Origin: CANHEE01 sp043777755
GTDB lineage: Bacteria > Bacteroidota > Bacteroidia > Chitinophagales > Saprospiraceae
Direction: 5' to 3'
Assembly: GCA_043777755.1 (NCBI GenBank)
Contig: JAYWHK010000080.1
Location: 1 to 31,194, forward strand
DNA length: 31,194 nt
The notes beneath the pieces are model-generated. The model saw nothing but the letters and a program-made list of their open reading frames with translations. It was not told where the DNA came from and ran no database searches. Made by a program: the position numbers and the translations under genes. Each line of letters starts with the position of its first letter. The first letter of the stretch is position 1. This document shows, in pieces, positions 17,470-22,804 of the stretch.

Positions 17470-17913
17470 ATGAAAACTCTAAGTATTTTATTTCTATCTT
17501 TATTCTTGTTTGCAAGCACTGCAAAAGCAGATTGGGGCAGCGACATTGAAAAAGCAAAAAAAGAAGCTGCGTCAAGTGGCAAGATGATATTGTTGAATTT
17601 TTCGGGTTCAGATTGGTGTATTCCTTGTATTAAAATGAAAAAAGCGATTTTTGAAAATGCAGCGTTCACCAATTATGCAGTGTCAAATTTAGTATTGGTT
17701 CGTGCTGATTTTCCTCGCTCTAAGAAAAATAAATTGACTAAAGAGCAAAAAAAGAACAATGAAAGCCTTGCTGCAACCTATAACAAAAAAGGTGCATTTC
17801 CCTTCACTGTTTTGATTGATGCCAAAGGCAATATCGTAAAAACTTGGGACGGACTTCCTGATACAACACCAGAAATATTTGTTGAGCAAGTTAAAAAAGC
17901 AAGTGCAAAGTAA
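17470..17913 (+). CDS. Periplasmic thioredoxin-fold protein (thioredoxin_7 type)
   Basis: A 147-aa protein with a clear signal peptide (about residues 1-20, cut after AKA). The thioredoxin domain has the redox pair Cys50 and Cys53 in SDWCIPCIKM and the cis-proline loop GAFPFTVLID, ending with the usual strand DAKGNIVKTWDG. Both catalytic cysteines are present, so a thiol-disulfide reductase or oxidase role in the periplasm is expected. Thioredoxin-like proteins of this type recur beside DUF4266 and DUF3570 genes, which follow here after apbE. That makes a maturation role for the Cys-containing envelope proteins nearby plausible, but it is inference. It is separated from apbE by a 306-base gap containing the hairpin element. 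Confidence 0.9.
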   Translation: MKTLSILFLSLFLFASTAKADWGSDIEKAKKEAASSGKMILLNFSGSDWCIPCIKMKKAIFENAAFTNYAVSNLVLVRADFPRSKKNKLTKEQKKNNESLAATYNKKGAFPFTVLIDAKGNIVKTWDGLPDTTPEIFVEQVKKASAK

Positions 17914-17929
17914 GTAAGTAGGCGTATAG

Positions 17930-18074
17930 AAATAAACGTGGTTATTCTGTCGTTGAGAAAAAAGTTATAAATAGCTGACTATAAGGAAGTTATTTATAAC
18001 TTTTTGAGCAATCTATCATGCCGTTGGCTTGATGAAGCGGAACGCATCACTGGAAAAAATAACCACGTTTATTT
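17930..18074 (+). repeat. Hairpin element with terminal inverted repeats, copy 1 (MITE-like)
   Basis: Perfect 17-bp terminal inverted repeats (17930-17946 and 18058-18074, reading AAATAAACGTGGTTATT inward from the left) bound 145 bases with no coding potential. Inside is an 18-bp stem (17959-17976 with 17988-18005, one G-T pair) around the 11-nt loop GACTATAAGGA, followed by five T. The same core occurs at 26134-26240. The 52 bases 18006-18057 are specific to this copy. It could also act as a terminator of the thioredoxin gene, 17 bases upstream. Confidence 0.7.
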
Positions 18075-18161
18075 TAGCCCAACTACTTATGCACAAACGC
18101 TTGGTATTCAATATTTTGCATAAATAAAAAATCTCAAAATTACTTCCCAACGTCTATATTA

Positions 18162-18212
18162 TACGATTACGACACTAAAACTCAAAGGGTGTCGTAGTCG
18201 TACTATTTTTTA
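18162..18212 (+). promoter_or_regulatory. Strong hairpin with T-run directly before apbE (terminator or attenuator)
   Basis: TACGATTACGACAC (18162-18175) pairs with GTGTCGTAGTCGTA (18189-18202), with 13 Watson-Crick pairs and one T-G position, around a 13-nt loop, and CTATTTTTTAT follows. This is a good intrinsic-terminator shape, yet it ends only 8 bases before the apbE ATG, leaving no room for a normal promoter after it. It is either an attenuator in the apbE leader or a palindromic operator. No FMN-riboswitch architecture is seen. Confidence 0.6.
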
Positions 18213-18219
18213 TAAAAAA

Positions 18220-19155
18220 ATGGAAAAAAAAGAGATTTTCAAGCGAGGAATGAAACTTATGGGCAACCACTTTGAAATAAGTGTTGTCGCTGATGAGGAA
18301 AAATGGGCAAACGAGCGCATTGATGAAGCCGTAACTGAAATCCAACGTATTGAAAAACTTTTAACCACCTACAGCGAAACGAGTCAAACTTTTTTAATCA
18401 ATGAAAATGCTGGGATTGCACCCATTAAAGTTGATGAAGAAGTATTGGGATTGATTGCCCGTGCGCAACGCATTTCTGCGCTCACACAAGGCGCATTTGA
18501 CATTACTTATGGCTCTTTTGACAAGCGATTTTGGAATTTTGATACCAAAATGACGCAACTTCCTAACCTCGAATCTGCTAAAAAAAGCGTACAACTCATT
18601 AATTATCAGAATGTTATCATAGATTTTCAAAATCAAACTGTTTTTCTCAAAAAAAAGGGAATGAGAATTGGTTTTGGAGGTATTGGAAAAGGTTATGCTG
18701 CTGAAATGGCAAAAAAAACACTATTAAAAAGTGGCGTAGCCAATGGAATTGTAAATGCTTCTGGCGACCTTTGCACTTGGGGTTCACAGCCGAATGGAAA
18801 ACCTTGGACAGTCGGAATTGCAACGCCAGAACAACGAAATAAGGTTTTTGCAGACCTTGATATTTCCAATAAAGCGATAGCTACTTCGGGCAGTTACGAA
18901 AAATTTGTCATTATCAATGGCAAAAGATATGCACATACCATCGACCCCAAAACTGGTTTTCCCGTATCAGGTGTCAAAAGCGTAACCGTTGTTTCTGTCA
19001 ATGCCGAAATTGCAGATGCCATGGCAACGCCAATTATGGTGATGGGCGTTCATACAGGCTTAAACCTCATCAATCAAATGCAAAATATTGCTTGTATTAT
19101 TATTGATGAAAATGATAAATTGTTCACTTCAAAGAATATAAATTTGATTTTATGA
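18220..19155 (+). CDS. apbE: FAD:protein FMN transferase (ApbE family)
   Basis: A 311-aa flavin transferase, which attaches FMN covalently to Ser or Thr of partner proteins. Family blocks are MGNHFEISVV, a helical region with KLLTTYSETSQ, RAQRISALTQGAFDITYGSF, GFGGIGKGYAAEMA, NASGDLCTWG, ATSGSYEKF and the metal and FAD-site HTIDPKTGFPVSGV. All expected parts are present. Unusually, no signal peptide or lipobox is seen: the protein starts MEKKEIFKRGM and the open frame upstream (to 18124) has neither a start codon nor a hydrophobic stretch, so it may act in the cytoplasm or be exported another way. Its stop overlaps the start of the DUF4266 gene by 4 bases (ATGA), which indicates translational coupling. 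A hairpin lies directly upstream. Confidence 0.93.
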   Translation: MEKKEIFKRGMKLMGNHFEISVVADEEKWANERIDEAVTEIQRIEKLLTTYSETSQTFLINENAGIAPIKVDEEVLGLIARAQRISALTQGAFDITYGSFDKRFWNFDTKMTQLPNLESAKKSVQLINYQNVIIDFQNQTVFLKKKGMRIGFGGIGKGYAAEMAKKTLLKSGVANGIVNASGDLCTWGSQPNGKPWTVGIATPEQRNKVFADLDISNKAIATSGSYEKFVIINGKRYAHTIDPKTGFPVSGVKSVTVVSVNAEIADAMATPIMVMGVHTGLNLINQMQNIACIIIDENDKLFTSKNINLIL

Positions 19156-19364
19156 AAAAAAATATTTTAATTTTCGCAAGTATTTTGCTATTCTTATCGT
19201 CTTGTACGACCGTCAAAGAATATCAAAAAATGTATGTCAATGACAGTGATATGGAGCTTTCTGCTCGCAAAACACAAAAATTTGAACAAGCATTTCAACT
19301 TTACCGTGAAGGCGCATCTGGTGCAAACGGCGGTAAAACTGGCGGCGGTTGCGGCTGTAATTAG
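19152..19364 (+). CDS. DUF4266 mini-lipoprotein
   Basis: The 70-aa product starts MKKNILIFASILLFLSSC with a lipobox (LSSC, lipidated Cys18), followed by TTVKEYQKMYVND, a short helix with acidic and basic residues and the glycine-rich end GANGGKTGGGCGCN. This small lipoprotein with a terminal GGGCGCN is characteristic of DUF4266, a family commonly encoded beside DUF3570 and ApbE. Its function is not established. The two cysteines of the CGC tail could bind metal or be substrates of the thioredoxin-like protein; the SGANGGKT stretch faintly resembles the SGAT-type sites modified by ApbE, but this is speculative. It overlaps apbE by 4 bases and precedes the DUF3570 gene by 138 bases. Confidence 0.88.
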   Translation: MKKNILIFASILLFLSSCTTVKEYQKMYVNDSDMELSARKTQKFEQAFQLYREGASGANGGKTGGGCGCN

Positions 19365-19453
19365 TCTTTTAAAATAATTATTTCGAAATATTTTGAGTTT
19401 AAACTATTGCTTAATAGTTGCTAACTTATTAGTTAATCTTCTGCACATTGAAG

Positions 19454-19472
19454 TCCTTCCCTCAGGGAAGGA
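19454..19472. repeat. Palindrome TCCTTCCCTCAGGGAAGGA before the DUF3570 gene
   Basis: An 8-bp perfect stem (TCCTTCCC and GGGAAGGA) with a 3-nt centre, followed by TTTAGGATGGGC. It is G+C-richer than its surroundings and looks like a dispersed repeat. The upstream ATG at 19479 lies in this sequence, which argues against using it as the start of the DUF3570 gene. Confidence 0.6.
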
Positions 19473-19502
19473 TTTAGGATGGGCTTGTGTTATTGTATTT
19501 TT

Positions 19503-20735
19503 ATGAAAAAAATATCACTCTCTTTTTTGGCTGTACTTTTCAGCTTTATACAAGCGTTTTCTCAAACAAAAGATGTAACGCAACCTTCGGCGAACCCTAA
19601 TTACGAAGACCGCAAACTCAAAATTGAAGAAATCAATTTAGTTGGAAGTTATTACCATCAAGATGGCAACAACTCTGCCGTAACGGGCGGTATTGGTAGC
19701 GAATTACTCACGGATTTCTCCAATAGCTTGGATTTGCGTTTGAGCAAAAAAGATAAAAAATCTCGTGTTCACAACTTCGGTTTTGAAATGGGTTTTGACA
19801 CTTATACTTCTGCTTCTTCGGATATGATTGACCCGACCACCATCACTTCTCAAAGTTATGAAGACCAGCGTTACTATCCATCTATATTTTGGTCAATTAA
19901 TAACCCGAAAAAAGGTAGAACATTTGGCGCAAATGTTTCTTATTCGCAAGAATGGGATTATAAATCTTATGGCGGAGGCTTGAATTTCACGCAATCTTTC
20001 AACGAAAACAATACAGAACTTTCCTTGAAAGCCAATGCTTTTTTTGACAAATGGTGGATAATTCTACCAGATGAATTGCGGCCAGAAGGCTATCCTTCAG
20101 GAACAGAGCGACGATTCTCAGAATTGCCCGTAAAACCAAGAAATTCATTTAATTTTTCAGCTTCCTTGTCGCAAGTTGTGAATGAGCGTTTGCAAGTGTC
20201 TATTATTGCAGAACCTAATTTCCAAAAAGGACAATTGGCAACGCCTTATCAGCGTGTTTATTTCAATACCACTACTGACGATTCTTTGCGTATAGAAAAA
20301 TTGCCAAGTGAGCGTTGGAAACTACCGATTGGCGTAAGGGCAAATTATTTTATAGGCGATAATGTGATTGCAAGGGCTTTTTACCGTTATTATTTTGACC
20401 AATGGGGCTTAAAAGCGCATACGCTAGAGTTGGAAGCACCAGTAAAAATAAATCCATTTTTATCCATTACGCCTAATTATCGCTATTATCGACAGAATGG
20501 AATTGCATCTTTTGCACCTTACAAACAGCACCTTACAACCAATGAATTTTACACGAGCGACTACGATTTATCAAAATTGCAAAGTCATTCTTTTGGTGCG
20601 GGCATTCGCTGGAAACCACTCAATGGCGTTTTGGGTATGAAACACTGGACAAAAGTAGAGCTTCGTTATTCTCATTACAGAAGGAGTACCGCTTTAACGT
20701 CCAATATTGTATCGCTTTTGATGAGTTTTAAGTGA
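19503..20735 (+). CDS. DUF3570 outer-membrane beta-barrel protein
   Basis: Starting at MKKISLSFLAVLFSFIQAFSQ the protein is 410 aa with a normal signal peptide; an ATG at 19479 would only add eight residues encoded by a repeat. The mature part alternates polar and hydrophobic residues in many predicted strands (for example NFGFEMGFDTYTS, ANVSYSQEWDY, LSLKANAFFDKWW, VIARAFYRYYFDQWG, SITPNYRYYRQNG), as in an outer-membrane barrel. Blocks such as DFSNSLDLRLSKKD, WWIILPDELR and SYEDQRYYPS are typical of DUF3570. The family has no established function, but co-occurs with ApbE and DUF4266, as here. The C terminus ends LLMSFK rather than in Phe, because an 8-bp tandem repeat begins at the last codons. 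Confidence 0.88.
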   Translation: MKKISLSFLAVLFSFIQAFSQTKDVTQPSANPNYEDRKLKIEEINLVGSYYHQDGNNSAVTGGIGSELLTDFSNSLDLRLSKKDKKSRVHNFGFEMGFDTYTSASSDMIDPTTITSQSYEDQRYYPSIFWSINNPKKGRTFGANVSYSQEWDYKSYGGGLNFTQSFNENNTELSLKANAFFDKWWIILPDELRPEGYPSGTERRFSELPVKPRNSFNFSASLSQVVNERLQVSIIAEPNFQKGQLATPYQRVYFNTTTDDSLRIEKLPSERWKLPIGVRANYFIGDNVIARAFYRYYFDQWGLKAHTLELEAPVKINPFLSITPNYRYYRQNGIASFAPYKQHLTTNEFYTSDYDLSKLQSHSFGAGIRWKPLNGVLGMKHWTKVELRYSHYRRSTALTSNIVSLLMSFK

Positions 20736-20763
20736 GAAAGTGAGAAAGTGAGAAAGTGAGAAA
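20731..20763 (+). repeat. 8-bp tandem repeat, about four units
   Basis: AGTGAGAA is repeated about four times head to tail. The stop codon of the DUF3570 gene (20733-20735) lies in the first unit, so changes in unit number would not alter the protein. It opens a 300-base gap that is almost entirely repeats (20731-20986). Confidence 0.85.
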
Positions 20764-20780
20764 GTAGAAATACTTATTAG

Positions 20781-20911
20781 TTCTACTTTGGCAATCTGTA
20801 CTGTAGCTCCAAGCTCCAGCTTGGAGTAGCCCTAAAATGGCTAATTTTGTATAGAGCCAAGCTGTAGCTTTGCTCTATAGCGTAGCAAAACTCCAGAGTG
20901 CCAAAGTAGAA
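20781..20911. repeat. Cloverleaf-like inverted repeat with three internal hairpins
   Basis: An outer perfect 13-bp inverted repeat, TTCTACTTTGGCA (20781-20793) and TGCCAAAGTAGAA (20899-20911), encloses three hairpins: CTCCAAGCT/AGCTTGGAG with a 2-nt loop (20807-20826), TAGCC/GGCTA (20827-20843) and TATAGAGC/GCTCTATA with a further AAGCT/AGCTT stem inside (20850-20879). No coding potential. The architecture suits a small non-autonomous mobile element or a structured repeat. It is not a tRNA. Confidence 0.75.
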
Positions 20912-20913
20912 TT

Positions 20914-20986
20914 AAGTACTTCGACTGAGATAATCGACATTTTAAAATGCTATAAAATATTGTAAATCAATGAGTTAAAAGACTTA
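20914..20986 (+). repeat. Intergenic repeat, full copy B
   Basis: Seventy-three bases, starting AAGTACTTCGACTGAGATAA and ending GAGTTAAAAGACTTA. It matches copy C (26665-26737) at about 68 of 73 positions without gaps. It follows the cloverleaf element within 3 bases. Bases 20987-21035 before the next gene show no promoter match. Confidence 0.85.
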
Positions 20987-21035
20987 TGGTTACTTATAAA
21001 TTCTTTAAACAAGCAAATCAAATTTTTATTTTTTA

Positions 21036-21839
21036 ATGAAAAAATCAATTTACATTTTATTTTTAGGGGCAGCCGCTTGGTATATGCTCACGAGTACTAC
21101 TATTATAGACCCTGACAATCCACCAGTTGGTCGTACTGGTGCGCCGAGCGAACAAACTTGTGCATCTTCGGACTGCCATGATAGTCCAAACGCCGCATTG
21201 ACAGGAACAATAGACATTACAGGAGTTCCAGTTGATGTTGAACCTGGTAAAACCTACCAAATCACTGTTAAAAATACCTCTACAGTAGGAAAAGCAACTG
21301 GTTTTGAATTGACTTGCTTAGATGCGAACAATGCTAAATGTGGTACTTTTACAGCAGCGACTGGAGTTTCTATCGGAACGCAATCTGGTCGTGATTATCC
21401 TCGAAATTCTAAAAAAACACAATACGTCAGTGGCGCAGCGTCGTGGACTTTTCCTTGGACAGCTCCTTTAGCATTGGGCAATAATAAAATTACTTTTTAT
21501 TACTCAGCAGTTGTTGGAAATGGTGATGGAAAAGAACACAAAGACAATGTTGTAAGCGGCAATAAATCAGTTAATTTGAAAAAGACAGCTACGATTGATG
21601 CTGTTTTAGATGCCGCAGTTACAATTTTTCCAAATCCAATCAAAGAAACAATGAACATTCGATTAAACGGTTTGAACGAAGCGGAAGCCTATTTATTTGA
21701 TACAAATGGTCGTCAAGTAAAAAAAATGTATCTGTTTTCTGACAATCAAATCAATGTTTCTGAGCTTGCAAAAGGTAATTATTTACTCCAAATCAAAGCA
21801 AACGATAAGCAAACCATAAAGAAAATAGTAATTCAATAA
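21036..21839 (+). CDS. T9SS-secreted protein with choice-of-anchor V domain and C-x4-C-H motif
   Basis: A 267-aa protein with an N-terminal signal (about residues 1-22) and, after GRTGAPSEQT, the motif CASSDCH (Cys42, Cys47, His48). Then comes a beta-sandwich of about 130 residues with VEPGKTYQITVKN, GFELTCLDANN and ITFYYSAVVGNGDG, matching the choice-of-anchor V layout. The last 70 residues (FPNPIKETMNIRL, LFDTNGRQVKK, LAKGNYLLQIKA, IKKIVIQ) form a type A T9SS sorting domain, so the protein is carried across the outer membrane and processed by PorU. C-x4-C-H is a variant of the haem c attachment motif C-x2-C-H, so one haem is possible but not proven. It is convergent with the next gene, with only 15 bases between. 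Confidence 0.85.
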   Translation: MKKSIYILFLGAAAWYMLTSTTIIDPDNPPVGRTGAPSEQTCASSDCHDSPNAALTGTIDITGVPVDVEPGKTYQITVKNTSTVGKATGFELTCLDANNAKCGTFTAATGVSIGTQSGRDYPRNSKKTQYVSGAASWTFPWTAPLALGNNKITFYYSAVVGNGDGKEHKDNVVSGNKSVNLKKTATIDAVLDAAVTIFPNPIKETMNIRLNGLNEAEAYLFDTNGRQVKKMYLFSDNQINVSELAKGNYLLQIKANDKQTIKKIVIQ

Positions 21840-21854
21840 TTTTTTTATCTTGAG

Positions 21855-22184
21855 TTATTTTATTGGAAAAAGCGGTCTTACAGGGCTTGAATCCACTACT
21901 GTTTTGATTTCTGGTGCATTGGGCTTGGCCGCTTTCGGTGGGCGAGTTCGAAGACTATCCATCGGAATTTGCCATAAATCAGCGTTCATCAACAAAATCG
22001 AATCAGCACGTTGAATGGCGGTTTCGATTTCTTTTTGACGATATTCCTCCCATTTTTTTGATTTAAAATCTTCAATTTTGCCTTGTATTTGTGCTTGAAG
22101 GATTGCCTGACGTTGTTCTTCTTGACTACAAGCGAATACAAAACAAAACAAAAAAGCAAAGTAATATTTATTTTTTAGAAGCAT
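21855..22184 (-). CDS. Small lipoprotein, unknown function
   Basis: The 109-aa product starts MLLKNKYYFAFLFCFVFAC with a lipobox at FAC (Cys19), then SQEEQRQ and a long charged helical stretch (about residues 24-60, possible coiled coil), and ends in a proline-rich segment (TRPPKAAKPNAPEIK). I do not recognise a domain. The start codon lies inside the end of the 56-aa gene upstream (17-base overlap), so the two are translated as a pair. Likely an envelope protein anchored by lipid; no role is inferred. Confidence 0.7.
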   Translation of the reverse strand: MLLKNKYYFAFLFCFVFACSQEEQRQAILQAQIQGKIEDFKSKKWEEYRQKEIETAIQRADSILLMNADLWQIPMDSLRTRPPKAAKPNAPEIKTVVDSSPVRPLFPIK

Positions 22185-22338
22185 CTTTTCCTGTTAGTTT
22201 TTTATCCTGAGTTTCTTCATTCAGAAAAGCATTGAGTTTATCAACATTGTAATTGGATACAATCTCACCAAAAGTATTAATTTTTACGTCAATATTTTTG
22301 ACGCTTTTTACTTTTTTGTCATTTATTTTTTTTGCCAT
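22168..22338 (-). CDS. Conserved-looking 56-aa cytoplasmic protein
   Basis: From the ATG at 22338-22336 the frame gives 56 residues, MAKKINDKKVKSVKNIDVKI onward, including INTFGEIVSNYNVDKLNAFL, then NEETQDKKLTGKDASKK and a stop. No signal or membrane segment; basic ends around a hydrophobic, ordered centre. The centre resembles small Bacteroidota hypothetical proteins that I recall with the pattern (D)VxINxFGEI...Y(N)xDKLNxFLN, but I cannot confirm this without a search. The stop overlaps the start of the lipoprotein gene by 17 bases, as in a coupled operon. Function unknown. Confidence 0.7.
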   Translation of the reverse strand: MAKKINDKKVKSVKNIDVKINTFGEIVSNYNVDKLNAFLNEETQDKKLTGKDASKK

Positions 22339-22475
22339 TTTGAATTAAAATTGAATTTATGGCGTAAAAGTAAGTAAAAAATTTAAAAACAAAAAGATAT
22401 TGCGCTTGCTTAGTGTTTTTTAAAATAAAATGTGAAAAAATTCTTAATAAAACATGAATAATATTAACATTTTAT

Positions 22476-22483
22476 TAACTTTG
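22476..22483 (+). promoter_or_regulatory. -7 promoter element before the 63-aa gene
   Basis: TAACTTTG is an exact TAnnTTTG, placing the transcription start near 22490 and giving a leader of about 32 bases before the ATG at 22522. No TTG is found at 19-21 bases upstream. The rest of the 183-base divergent gap (22339-22521) is AT-rich without other structure. Confidence 0.45.
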
Positions 22484-22521
22484 CATTTGAATATAAATCC
22501 TTCATTTATCAAATATTACGT

Positions 22522-22713
22522 ATGAAAAATAAAAAGCACTACTACATTTATTCTAACCTTATTCCTGATGGCTTGATTGAGCAAGTCGATAAGGACAAAT
22601 GGCTTGACAAACACCTTAAAACACTTGAACGCACGCAGGATAAACCTTATTTGCAAAATACAGAAAAAAGCGTCAATGATGATTATTTCTCACCGCCACA
22701 TTTAGAGGAATAA
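22522..22713 (+). CDS. 63-aa protein of unknown function
   Basis: The frame reads MKNKKHYYIYSNLIPDGLIE, then a charged helical stretch (QVDKDKWLDKHLKTLERTQ) and a polar end SPPHLEE. No signal peptide, membrane segment or known motif. Support for a real gene comes from the -7 promoter element at the right distance upstream and from the protein-like composition. Transcription may run on into the FG-GAP gene, but that gene has its own -7 element. Confidence 0.55.
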   Translation: MKNKKHYYIYSNLIPDGLIEQVDKDKWLDKHLKTLERTQDKPYLQNTEKSVNDDYFSPPHLEE

Positions 22714-22764
22714 CCCATTTTGATTTTTACTCCCCATTTTTTATATTTTTATTTTGAAAAATAC

Positions 22765-22772
22765 TACATTTG
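22765..22772 (+). promoter_or_regulatory. -7 promoter element before the FG-GAP/ASPIC gene
   Basis: TACATTTG is an exact TAnnTTTG, predicting a start near 22779. This lies after the first in-frame ATG (22754) and so supports 22805 as the start codon. No TTG is at the standard spacing. Confidence 0.4.
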
Positions 22773-22804
22773 TGTTTTATACCAATAATTACGACACAAA
22801 TACA

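Noticed and set aside
18075..18219. FMN riboswitch before apbE
   Set aside because: A flavin gene made it worth checking, but only one long hairpin is present; the multi-helix RFN junction and its conserved loops are absent.
19479..19502. Upstream start for the DUF3570 gene
   Set aside because: The eight added residues come from a dispersed palindromic repeat, and the signal peptide begins at the next Met.
20731..20763. CRISPR-like array
   Set aside because: Units are 8 bp with no spacers; this is a simple tandem repeat.
20781..20911. tRNA-like cloverleaf
   Set aside because: The outer stem and three hairpins recall a tRNA, but it is 131 bases long, lacks a T-loop sequence of the GTTCRAAT type, and the hairpin sizes do not fit.
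22754..22804. Extended N terminus of the FG-GAP lipoprotein
   Set aside because: The added 17 residues are polar and would bury the lipoprotein signal, and the -7 element at 22765-22772 lies inside them.
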